The notes under the pieces: generated by a model | The model's database searches: none | What the model was told of the DNA's origin: nothing | The model's input: the letters and a program-made list of their open reading frames with translations, nothing else | Assembly: GCA_964408735.1 (NCBI GenBank) | Contig: CAYPAX010000021.1 | Span: 1-49,472 of the forward strand | DNA from: UBA7887 sp964408735 | GTDB taxonomy: Bacteria; Pseudomonadota; Alphaproteobacteria; UBA7887 | DNA length: 49,472 bases | Reading direction: 5' to 3' | In this document: piece by piece, positions 27,683 to 35,207 of the stretch | How positions within the stretch are numbered: position 1 is the first letter of the stretch | How the letters are laid out: the number at the start of each line of letters is the position of its first letter | Translations under genes and position numbers: made by a program

Positions 27683-28299
27683 GTGCGTTTGCGCACCAGC
27701 TCCCAGCTTTGCCAGCCGAGATAGCCGATCGCCCCCAAGCCATAGGCCACGAAAAACCAGTCGAAAACGCCGGCCCAGGCGAAGGGGCCGATGAGGTAGA
27801 TGAAATCCTCGATCTCGAAGCCGCCGAAATAGGGATGCGCCACCGCTTCCTCGCCATGCTGCTTCTCGCTGACCAGGCGCACGGTCATGACCGCGGGAAT
27901 GCTCAGCGCGGCGGCGATGCCGAGATACAGCATGCCCTCGCCATAGCCGGCGGCGGCAAGCCCGATACCGGCGCCGAGATACATCATGGTGTAGTTGGCG
28001 GCACCCGTCAGATAGTCGAGGTGATGGCCGAAACGCGAGGTGCGCCCGGTCTGGCGCGCCAGCTCGCCATCGGTGTGATCGACGAAGACCGCCAGCATGA
28101 ACAGCGCCGCGCCAAGCCCGAAGGCGTCGCCCCGCGACAGGGTCCAGGCGGCGGCTGCCGCCAGGGCGAAGCTGACCCCGGTCAACTGATTGGGCGTGAT
28201 GGGCGTGCGCACCAGCGGGCGCACCAGCCAGGCCGCCAGGCGCTGGTCGTAGGGCACGCCCGCGGCGCCGGGTTTGGTCTCGATGGTCTGGTTGCTCAT
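27676..28299 (-). CDS. CDP-alcohol phosphatidyltransferase-like membrane protein, atypical motif
   Basis: 207 aa with several membrane helices. The family motif D-x2-D-G-x2-A-R-x8-G-x3-D-x3-D is present as Asp74, Asp77, Gly78, Ala81, Arg82, Gly91 and Asp95, but the last aspartate, the proposed catalytic base, is Gly99 (GHHLDYLTG). Active members move a phospho-alcohol from CDP-diacylglycerol or CDP-alcohol; loss of this residue suggests altered or lost activity. I start it at the ATG at 28299, 9 nt after AGGAG; an in-frame GTG at 28305 overlaps the hpnA-like stop and is possible. It lies between hpnA-like and CitE-like genes in one operon. Confidence 0.82.
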   Translation of the reverse strand: MSNQTIETKPGAAGVPYDQRLAAWLVRPLVRTPITPNQLTGVSFALAAAAAWTLSRGDAFGLGAALFMLAVFVDHTDGELARQTGRTSRFGHHLDYLTGAANYTMMYLGAGIGLAAAGYGEGMLYLGIAAALSIPAVMTVRLVSEKQHGEEAVAHPYFGGFEIEDFIYLIGPFAWAGVFDWFFVAYGLGAIGYLGWQSWELVRKRTC

Positions 28300-28301
28300 G
28301 C

Positions 28302-29282
28302 TCACTCGCTCCTGGCGAACCAGGCGACGGCGTCTGCCAAGGCCTCGCCAGCCGGGCGCGGCGCGTAGCCGAGCTCATCGCAGGCCCGTCGGCTGGAAAA
28401 ATACATGCGGTGGCGTGCCATGCGCACCCCGTCCCGCGTCGCCATCGGCTCGCGCCCGGTCAGCCGCGCCATGGCTTGCGAGATATGTGCGATGCCCATC
28501 GCCACGGCAGCGGGCAAACGGACCGATGGCGGCCGCCTGCCGGCCAGGCGCGTCACTTCGTTGAGAATATCGCGCAGGCTCATGTCCTCCCCACCAAGAA
28601 TGTAGCGCCGGCCGGGCAAGCCGCGCTCATGGGCAAGCCAATGGCCTTCCGCCACGTCATCCACATGCACGATGTTGAGACCGGTCTCCACATAGGCGGG
28701 CACGCGTCCCGCCGCGGCATCGCGGATCAGGCGCCCGGTCGGCGTCGGCTTGATGTCGCGCGGGCCGACGGGGGTGGAGGGATTGACCACGACCACCGCC
28801 AGGCCGGTCTCTTCCGCCACCGCGAGGACGGCCTGTTCGGCAAGATATTTCGAGCGCTTGTAGGGGCCGATCATGTCGGCAAGGGCCGATGCCGTCTCTT
28901 CGTTGGCGGGCGTGGAATCGGCATGCGGCGTGATCGTCGCGACACTCGAGGTATAGACCGCCCGCCGCACGCCGGCCTCGGCCGCGGCCCGCATCAGGGC
29001 CCGCGAGCCTTCGACATTGGTGGCCATCATCGCTGCCGGGTCGGGACACCAGATGCGGTAGTCGGCGGCCACGTGAAAGAGGGATTCGCAACCGCTCACG
29101 GCCGCCGCCAGCGAAGCCGGATCACCAAGGTCGCCCTCGACGACCGCCACATCCAGACCCTCGATATTGCTGCGGTCACTGCCCCGGCGGGCAAGCGCGC
29201 GCACCTCACGCCCCTCGGCAAGCAGGCGGCGCAGCACGGCGGCGCCGACGAAACCCGTGGCGCCGGTGATCAGCGTGGTCAT
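28302..29282 (-). CDS. hpnA: Hopanoid-associated NAD-dependent sugar epimerase (HpnA-like)
   Basis: 326-aa extended short-chain dehydrogenase. The Rossmann motif is TLITGATGFVGAAVLRRLL; the active-site YxxxK is in GPYKRSKYLAEQ; HVAADYRIWCPDP, NVEGSRALMRAAAEAGV and VVNPSTPVGPRDIKPTPTG match HpnA, the epimerase linked to hopanoid clusters in bacteria. HpnA has been connected to hopanoid side-chain or sugar handling, but its exact reaction is uncertain. No other hopanoid genes (shc, hpnH, hpnG) are in the window. First gene of a four-gene minus-strand operon; divergent from the class II aldolase gene. Confidence 0.85.
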   Translation of the reverse strand: MTTLITGATGFVGAAVLRRLLAEGREVRALARRGSDRSNIEGLDVAVVEGDLGDPASLAAAVSGCESLFHVAADYRIWCPDPAAMMATNVEGSRALMRAAAEAGVRRAVYTSSVATITPHADSTPANEETASALADMIGPYKRSKYLAEQAVLAVAEETGLAVVVVNPSTPVGPRDIKPTPTGRLIRDAAAGRVPAYVETGLNIVHVDDVAEGHWLAHERGLPGRRYILGGEDMSLRDILNEVTRLAGRRPPSVRLPAAVAMGIAHISQAMARLTGREPMATRDGVRMARHRMYFSSRRACDELGYAPRPAGEALADAVAWFARSE

Positions 29283-29354
29283 CGCGATACCCCGAAAATA
29301 CCGCTATACTCTGCGGACATCGGGACCGAGCTGGCGTTGTCGAAAGGGGCGATC

Positions 29355-30119
29355 ATGGCGCATCAGGCGGAAATCGAGCCGGCCGCGGCGGCGCTGTCCA
29401 ACGCCGCCGAGAGGGATCTGCGCGTATCGTTGGCGGCGGCATATCGCATGTTCGACTTTTTCGGCTGGACTGAGCTCATTTACGGGCATCTCACGGTGCG
29501 GCTGCCGGGTCCGGAGCGGCATTTCCTGATCAATCCCTTCGGACTGATGTTTCACGAGGTGACGGCCTCCAATCTGGTCAAGATCGATATCGATGGCAAT
29601 ATCGTCGGTGCCAGCGAGCATCCGGTCAATCCGGCCGGATTCGTCATTCACAGCGCCATCCACGCCGCGCGCGACGACGCCCTTTGCGTCATGCACAGCC
29701 ACACTCCTGCCGGGATGGCGGTGGCAGCCTTGGCAGGCGGCCTGAACCGTTGCGATTTTGGCGGTATCGCGCTTGCCGGCCGCGTCGCCTATCACGATTT
29801 CGAGGGCCTGACCGTGCGCATCGACGAGCGCGAGCGTCTGGTGCAGAGCCTCGGAGACAAGAATCACCTGGTCTTGCGCAATCATGGCCTGCTCACCTGC
29901 GGCGGCTCAGTGGCGCAGGCATTCGTCCGCCTCTACACCCTGCAACGGGCCTGCGAGGTGCAGATGCTGGCCAGAAGCAGCGGCGAAGCCCTTGTCGAGC
30001 CCTCGCCTGCGACCTGCGAGAGCCACGCCAGGGCGCTCGACGAGAATGCCAGCCACGACCTGGCTTTTGCGGCTCTGATTCGCTTGATGGAGCAGCGAGA
30101 TCCCTCTTTCAGGGACTGA
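29355..30119 (+). CDS. Class II aldolase/adducin-family protein
   Basis: 254 aa. The family fold is shown by YGHLTVRLPGPERHFLINP, HSAIHAARDDALCVMHSHTP with the HxH metal ligands, and a third histidine in LVLRNHGLLTCGG. The adducin head-like branch includes fuculose-phosphate aldolase and many proteins of unknown substrate; the catalytic glutamate expected before the metal site is not obvious in this one (HPVNPAGFVIHSAIH). It stands alone, divergent from hpnA-like, with a TATACT hexamer at 29305-29310 as a possible -10. Confidence 0.87.
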   Translation: MAHQAEIEPAAAALSNAAERDLRVSLAAAYRMFDFFGWTELIYGHLTVRLPGPERHFLINPFGLMFHEVTASNLVKIDIDGNIVGASEHPVNPAGFVIHSAIHAARDDALCVMHSHTPAGMAVAALAGGLNRCDFGGIALAGRVAYHDFEGLTVRIDERERLVQSLGDKNHLVLRNHGLLTCGGSVAQAFVRLYTLQRACEVQMLARSSGEALVEPSPATCESHARALDENASHDLAFAALIRLMEQRDPSFRD

Positions 30120-30315
30120 TCTGATGAAATTTGAGCGGTATAGTTGCCTTGCTGCGTCATCGAGGCGCTCAAATCTTGCGATTTCGTTGCCGAACGGCTG
30201 GCGCGACGTATTTAACAATGGGGCGCATCCCATGCAGGGTGTGCGCTGGGCGTTGCCCCTCGGGCCGCGCCGGCCGAAGATCGAGAGTCAACACGCAAAC
30301 GGCTGAGTGTCGTCA

Positions 30316-30885
30316 ATGGAAGCAAATTCGGGTGTGGGGTATTCGCACTATCGCTTCGATCGCCTGTCGGTGATGGTGATCGACGACAATAGGCACATGC
30401 TAAACTTGATATCGGAGATCCTGCGCGGCTTGTCAATTCGCGCCATCACCAAGCTGACGGATCCGGCCGATGCCTTCAAAGAGATGTCGGTGGTCGCCGT
30501 CGACCTGCTGATCGTCGATTTCGCCATGCCCATGTTGAATGGCATCGAGTTTACGCAGCTTGTTCGTTCCGGCGGCGACAGCCCCGATGTTTTCGTCCCC
30601 GTTATCATGGTCACCGGATATAGTGATGCACTGACGGTGCAAAATGCACGCGACGCCGGGGTCACCGAATTCCTGGCCAAACCGATTTCGGCACGCGCTC
30701 TCTACCGGCGAATTCTGGAAGTCATCAACAATCCCAGGCCCTTCGTTCGTTGTACTGGCTTCTTCGGGCCCGACAGGAGGCGCCGCGAGATACCGTTCGA
30801 GGGACCCGAGCGCCGCGTTGAGCCGCCCACCGAGGACGGCGACGGGAAGGCGCGTCTCTATCCGACCCAGATTATTGACGTGTGA
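30316..30885 (+). CDS. CheY-like single-domain response regulator (first of a tandem pair)
   Basis: 189 aa from the ATG at 30316; a GTG three codons upstream is also possible. The receiver domain covers about residues 15-128: acidic pair in MVIDDNRHM, phospho-acceptor Asp68 in LLIVDFAMPMLNG, Thr100 in MVTGYSD and Lys122 in FLAKPISA. A basic tail follows, FFGPDRRRREIPFEGPERR, seen in alphaproteobacterial CheY-like proteins, then a short acidic end. There is no output domain, so it should act by protein contact or in a phosphorelay. It is closely similar to the next gene, a clear tandem duplicate, and lies upstream of HPt, cyclase-like and WD40 genes. Confidence 0.88.
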   Translation: MEANSGVGYSHYRFDRLSVMVIDDNRHMLNLISEILRGLSIRAITKLTDPADAFKEMSVVAVDLLIVDFAMPMLNGIEFTQLVRSGGDSPDVFVPVIMVTGYSDALTVQNARDAGVTEFLAKPISARALYRRILEVINNPRPFVRCTGFFGPDRRRREIPFEGPERRVEPPTEDGDGKARLYPTQIIDV

Positions 30886-30988
30886 GCCGACACATGCTCT
30901 ATGCCGCGACAATGCTCTCCCCAAGGGCAAGCCTCTCAGCCACCTTTGATCGCTGCCGCCGCGATAGGCGCGCCGGAGTAGCGTGGCT

Positions 30989-31549
30989 ATGAGCAGCGCA
31001 AAGAGCCGCGGCTTCGTCCTCGAACGGCTATCGGTCCTGATCGTGGACGATAACCGCTACATGATCATGCTGATCGCCGAAATCCTGCTCGGACTCGGCA
31101 TTCGCAACGTGACGAAGTTCACGGACCCGGCCGATGCCTTCAAGGAGCTGGCGATAATGCCGGTGGACCTGGTAGTCTGCGACCATGCCATGAACATGCT
31201 TAGCGGCATCGAGTTCGTGCAGCTGCTGCGCACCAGCAAGGACAGCCCCAACCCTTTCGTGCCGGTCATCATGGTCAGCGGTTATGGCGACATGGCAACG
31301 GTGACCTCGGCGCGCGACGCCGGTGTCAGCGAATTCCTGATCAAGCCGATCTCGGCCAAGTCCCTATACATGCGGGTGCTCGAGGTAATCAACAAACCGC
31401 GCCCTTTCATCCGCTCCAAGACATATTTCGGGCCGAACCGCAGGCGCCGCGCACAACCCTTCGAGGGCAAGGAGAAGCGCGTGAAAGAGGCCCAGGAAAT
31501 TCCGGAATCGGCGGGCGATCCGCGCCTATATCCGATCGATTCCGTGTGA
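30989..31549 (+). CDS. CheY-like single-domain response regulator (second of a tandem pair)
   Basis: 186 aa from the ATG at 30989 (GTG at 30983 is possible). Receiver residues: LIVDDNRYM, Asp65 in LVVCDHAMNMLSG, Ser97 in MVSGYGD (Thr in the first copy), Lys119 in FLIKPISAKS. The tail YFGPNRRRRAQPFEGKEKR and the end LYPIDSV correspond to the first copy. Shared stretches such as FTDPADAFKE and ARDAGV-x-EFL show the duplication; the Cys-Asp-His context of the acceptor differs. It precedes the HPt gene by 22 nt, so the partner histidine is probably in that protein. Confidence 0.88.
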   Translation: MSSAKSRGFVLERLSVLIVDDNRYMIMLIAEILLGLGIRNVTKFTDPADAFKELAIMPVDLVVCDHAMNMLSGIEFVQLLRTSKDSPNPFVPVIMVSGYGDMATVTSARDAGVSEFLIKPISAKSLYMRVLEVINKPRPFIRSKTYFGPNRRRRAQPFEGKEKRVKEAQEIPESAGDPRLYPIDSV

Positions 31550-31571
31550 CGCAGGCAGGGTGGAGAAGGAC

Positions 31572-32099
31572 ATGAGCAACGGCGACAGCAACCCGGACGC
31601 AGGAAAAGATTCGGTCATTCGCGTCGAGAACAAGATCAAGAACAAGGTGACCCTTGGCGGCAAGATCAAGGGAAGCGGCTTCGACGACCAGCTGCTGCGC
31701 AAGGCCGAAGAGCGCGTCGAGGGTCTGCAGGACATCTTTCTCGAAGCGGCCGACGAGGACATGGATAAGCTCATCAATGCCTATCGCATGGCCGAAAGCG
31801 AGCCTGCGAAACTCGATACCCACCTCAATACCGTGCAAGGCGTAGCGCACGATTTGAAAGGGTACGGCGATAACATAAATTATCCCTTGCTGACTCGATT
31901 CGGCAATTCGCTGTCCTTGTTCCTGCGCAAGGCCGAGGCCCCTGATGACAAACGGCTAGAAGTGACGCGCGTCCACGTCGAGGCCATGCGCCTGGTGCTG
32001 AACGAGCAGATTACCGGCGACGGTGGCGAACAGGGCGAGGAGCTTTTTGCCGCCCTCGACGAGGCCGTCAGGAAATATCTCAAGGCCAGCGATTACTAG
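31572..32099 (+). CDS. HPt-domain phosphotransfer protein
   Basis: 175 aa from the ATG at 31572 behind GGAG. A charged, Lys-rich N-terminus (residues 15-45) leads into a helical region. GVAHDLKGYGDNINYPLLTR, near residues 90-109, is the histidine-phosphotransfer signature with His93 as the likely phospho-acceptor; FGNSLSLFLRKA forms the next helix. It has no kinase domain. Between two receivers and a cyclase-like gene, it probably shuttles phosphate between receivers, or from a distant kinase. Its TAG is inside a CTAGAGCATG motif that also supplies the next start codon. Confidence 0.78.
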   Translation: MSNGDSNPDAGKDSVIRVENKIKNKVTLGGKIKGSGFDDQLLRKAEERVEGLQDIFLEAADEDMDKLINAYRMAESEPAKLDTHLNTVQGVAHDLKGYGDNINYPLLTRFGNSLSLFLRKAEAPDDKRLEVTRVHVEAMRLVLNEQITGDGGEQGEELFAALDEAVRKYLKASDY

Positions 32100-32102
32100 A
32101 GC

Positions 32103-33293
32103 ATGGCCGAAGCGAAGGGACAAAGGCGCAGGGCACCAGCCGGTAACGCCAACCAGGAAGCACGGGAAAAGGCGCGCCAGTCGATTCGCGAGATCGACAA
32201 GGCGCTGAACGGGCTGTGGAACCTTGGCCGCAATATCGTGGTCGGCTGGTGTGCCGCCGAGGACGGCATGGCGGTACTGGCGATCCCGCAATATGTGCTG
32301 CCGGAGCTCAGCGACGAGCAGTCCGCGGCGCTCGGCGGGCGCCGCATGATGACCCCGGAAAGTCTGGCCAGGGCGGCCGTCATGCTCGGCGTCAAGCCCC
32401 TGCCGTTGAAGCTGCCGATCAAGACGGGCAAGAAGGGCGTTCCGATCAAGGCCATAGAATCGGTAATGCGGCGCTATTGCATCACCAAGTCGGAGCACCG
32501 CGCCGCGGTCATGTTCGACATCGTCGGCTTCTCGCTGCATACGCCCATGGAGCAGGTGACGCTGCTCAACAGCCTGTCCTATTCGATCAACGTCGCCCAT
32601 AGCCGCGCGCTCGCCAACGGCCTCACTCTCGAGCTCGGGCGCTCGACCACCGGCGACGGTTTTTATGTCTGGAACTGGGAGGACGGCGTCGACGCCGACA
32701 TCAACCTGTTCTACATGATGATGCTGGTGCTGGCCGACAATGCGCTGGCGCGTCGCCGCGGCACGGCAGCGACGGCACCGACTTTGCGCACCTGCTTCCA
32801 TATCGGCAGCCACTACGAGTATTACCAGGCCGAGGGCCTGAGCCCGGCCGTCAGCGGCTATATCGTCGGCAACCTGACCATCGAGCTGGCGCGCATGCTC
32901 GACAAGGCCCTGCCCGGCCAGGTTCTGATCGGCAGCTTCAACCGCCCCAAGGAGGACCGCCGCATGGGCGGCCCCATAGGCCGGGTGCTCACGCCTTCTT
33001 TCGTCGACCGCGCCCAGACCCGGCTCGACGACCTCAAGGAAGTGCGCCTGTCGGGCGAGAGCATCAGCGCCCTAAAGTGCTATCTCACCGGCGAGGCGGT
33101 CAGCCCCGGCGTCTTCTCGGTGAAGAAGTTCTCCGTGAACGACAAGCACGGCCTCAGGCGCGACGTCTTCAACGCCAAGGTAAATATCTATCGCGGCGAT
33201 GCCGATGCGGTCTTCCTCGGCCTCGAGCATGCCGAGCTCGACCGTTTCGATGCCGAGGCAGGCGATTTCCGCCCGCTTGCGCCGACGGCCTAG
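32103..33293 (+). CDS. Divergent class III adenylate/guanylate cyclase-like protein
   Basis: 396 aa, soluble. Residues 1-125 are an uncharacterised N-terminal region. The cyclase homology domain starts with VMFDIVGFS (metal Asp139) and has the second metal aspartate, Asp185, in STTGDGFYVWNW, 46 residues later as expected. The downstream block reads GYIVGNLTIELARMLDKALP and ends PGQVLIGS, which aligns with the VNxAxR region; the Arg (264) is kept but the transition-state Asn seems to be Ile260. It may therefore be inactive, regulatory or use another chemistry. It begins 3 nt after the HPt stop. Confidence 0.68.
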   Translation: MAEAKGQRRRAPAGNANQEAREKARQSIREIDKALNGLWNLGRNIVVGWCAAEDGMAVLAIPQYVLPELSDEQSAALGGRRMMTPESLARAAVMLGVKPLPLKLPIKTGKKGVPIKAIESVMRRYCITKSEHRAAVMFDIVGFSLHTPMEQVTLLNSLSYSINVAHSRALANGLTLELGRSTTGDGFYVWNWEDGVDADINLFYMMMLVLADNALARRRGTAATAPTLRTCFHIGSHYEYYQAEGLSPAVSGYIVGNLTIELARMLDKALPGQVLIGSFNRPKEDRRMGGPIGRVLTPSFVDRAQTRLDDLKEVRLSGESISALKCYLTGEAVSPGVFSVKKFSVNDKHGLRRDVFNAKVNIYRGDADAVFLGLEHAELDRFDAEAGDFRPLAPTA

Positions 33294-33310
33294 AGCATGT
33301 CCGTTTTGTC

Positions 33311-34342
33311 ATGCACAAGCGCGTCGCCCTCAATCTTCACGCCGACTTCATAACCGCGCTTGCCATTGCGAAGGACGCACGCTTAGTCGCCTCCGTGGCT
33401 TATGACGGCAGCCTGCGCCTTACAAACATCGAGCCTGGCAATATTTTCGATTTCGAGGGTCACGACCACACCCTGAGCGACGCCTTTATGCGCGGGCCGG
33501 GCAACGCCCCTGTCGTGCTGGTGGACTTCTTGCCCCACGGCGGCGAAGTGCTGATGATCGACGCGAACGGGCAGCTCGAGAGTCGGACATGCCCGGCCGG
33601 CGCGGTGACCAAGACCCACACCTTGCGACCGGGCCCTTACCATGCCTTTGCGGTCTCTCCCGACGGCAAGCTCCTGATCGGCGCTGCCGAGGCCAGCCGC
33701 AAGGAAGTCGCGGCCGAGGCCGGCGGCAGCGATGCCGGCGAGCCCGACAGGAACCTGCGGCTCTGGCGCCTCGATGACGGTGCCGAGGTCTGGGCCGCCG
33801 CACACGGCTTCACCACCGAGAAGATCCCTTACGACTGGGGAGAGGCGGACTGCGAATGCGGCGTGCGCGCCGTGGCGTTCTCGCCCGACGGCCGCTTCCT
33901 GGCGTCGCTCGGGGAAGACGAAATGCTGCGGCTGTGGCACGCCGACAGCCACGCCTTGTCGCAGGAGTGTCCGGTGGCGCGCCCGTTTGCGTCGAACGGT
34001 ATGGCCTTCTCGCCGGACAGCACCCTGATCGCGGTTGGCGGCAACTACCTGCTGAGCGTCTACGATATCGAGACTGCCGCGCTCAGGCCGCTCACAGGCG
34101 ATGACGAACAGCGCGATGTCGGCTGGGTGACGGCACTCGCCTTCTCGCCGGATGGCTCGGCACTGGCGACGGCGCATACCAACAACGCCATTCGCCTCTG
34201 GGACACGAAGACCGGCACCCTACAGATTACCCAGCCGGCCCACGCCATGGCGCCCACGGCTCTCGCTTATGCCGCCGACGGCAAAACCCTCGTCAGCGGC
34301 GGTGCCGACGGCGTGGTTATCCTTTGGGATCTGGAGTCGTAG
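33311..34342 (+). CDS. WD40-repeat beta-propeller protein
   Basis: 343 aa starting MHKRVALNLHADFITALAIA. Repeats are visible as AVAFSPDGRFLASLGEDEML-RLWHADS, MAFSPDSTLIAVGGNYLL, LAFSPDGSALATAHTNNAI-RLWDTKTG and LAYAADGKTLVSGGADGVV-ILWDLE, plus two weaker N-terminal ones (about residues 12-45 and 100-160), giving six or seven blades. No signal peptide, so cytoplasmic. WD40 propellers are protein-binding scaffolds. It starts 17 nt after the cyclase-like gene and closes the signalling array. Its last 26 nt overlap the convergent dehydrogenase gene. Confidence 0.87.
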   Translation: MHKRVALNLHADFITALAIAKDARLVASVAYDGSLRLTNIEPGNIFDFEGHDHTLSDAFMRGPGNAPVVLVDFLPHGGEVLMIDANGQLESRTCPAGAVTKTHTLRPGPYHAFAVSPDGKLLIGAAEASRKEVAAEAGGSDAGEPDRNLRLWRLDDGAEVWAAAHGFTTEKIPYDWGEADCECGVRAVAFSPDGRFLASLGEDEMLRLWHADSHALSQECPVARPFASNGMAFSPDSTLIAVGGNYLLSVYDIETAALRPLTGDDEQRDVGWVTALAFSPDGSALATAHTNNAIRLWDTKTGTLQITQPAHAMAPTALAYAADGKTLVSGGADGVVILWDLES

Positions 34343-35207
34343 CGCCGTCGACAACGTTCAGGATCGTCGGGTGGTATTCGTCGCCGTGGCCGGCGGCTAT
34401 TGCCGCTTCGAGCATGCGTTCCGCCGTCTCGGCACCGGGCACGGCGACGCCGCCGTCGGCCGCGAGCTGCATGGCATAGCGCAGGTCTTCGAGGGCGTAG
34501 CTGGCGGAGAAGGCCCGTTCCGGGAAATTGCCCGGCAGTAGCGCTTTCATGCCGTGATTGCGCAGCGCGAAGCTGTCGGCCGAGCCCGTCGACAGGGTCT
34601 CGAACAAACGCTCGCCATCAACGCCGGCGCGGCGCGCGATGGTCAGCGCCTCCGACAGTGCCACCACGGTCTGGAACAGCACCATGTTGTTCATCAGCTT
34701 GGCCACCTGGCCGGCGCCGATACCGCCGCAATGGCTGATGGCATTGGCGAAACAGGCGAGATGGGGGCGGATGCGCGCGAGCACCGCATCCTCGGCGCCG
34801 ACCATGACCGCCAGCGTGCCGGCCTCGGCCGCCGCGCGGGTGCGTGCCACGGGCGTATCGGCGTAGTCCACGCCCTTGGCCGCGAAGCGCGCGGCGAGAT
34901 CCCGGGTGAGCGCGACGGGCACGGTGCTGGTATCCACGACGACGCTGCCTTCGCGCACCGCCGCCAGCAGCTCGGAACCGACAGCGTCAAGCTCGGTATG
35001 CCCCGGCAGCGATAGGAAGATCACATCCGCTTCCGCGGCCACCTCGGCGATGCCTGCGGCAACCTGCGCGCCGGCCTCGGCGAGCCGGGCCAGCGGTTCC
35101 TCGCGGATGTCATAGGCGATCACTGGCAATTCCGACTTGGTCGCCAGATTGCGGCACATGGGCTCGCCCATGACGCCGAGACCGATGAATCCGAGAACAC
35201 CCGCCAT
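34317..35207 (-). CDS. 3-hydroxyisobutyrate dehydrogenase-family oxidoreductase
   Basis: 296 aa of the beta-hydroxyacid dehydrogenase family. NAD(P) motif GFIGLGVMGEPMCRNLA at the N-terminus; VVVDTSTVP; the substrate motif is DTPVARTRAAAEAGTLAVMV; the catalytic lysine is in GQVAKLMNNMVLFQ. Substrates in this family are small 3-hydroxyacids such as tartronate semialdehyde or hydroxyisobutyrate. Its start overlaps the stop of the upstream flavoprotein (ATGA), so both are one transcript. Its 3' end overlaps the WD40 gene by 26 nt tail to tail. The specific substrate is unknown. Confidence 0.88.
   Translation of the reverse strand: MAGVLGFIGLGVMGEPMCRNLATKSELPVIAYDIREEPLARLAEAGAQVAAGIAEVAAEADVIFLSLPGHTELDAVGSELLAAVREGSVVVDTSTVPVALTRDLAARFAAKGVDYADTPVARTRAAAEAGTLAVMVGAEDAVLARIRPHLACFANAISHCGGIGAGQVAKLMNNMVLFQTVVALSEALTIARRAGVDGERLFETLSTGSADSFALRNHGMKALLPGNFPERAFSASYALEDLRYAMQLAADGGVAVPGAETAERMLEAAIAAGHGDEYHPTILNVVDGATTPDPKG

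Noticed and set aside
29282..29310. Promoter for the class II aldolase gene with TATACT as -10
   Set aside because: The hexamer 17 nt upstream (TCGCGA) does not resemble a -35, so only the -10 is mentioned in the gene entry.
33297..33312. ATG at 33297 as the start of the WD40 gene
   Set aside because: It is in a different frame from the WD40 repeats; the ATG at 33311 is the first in-frame one after the cyclase-like stop.
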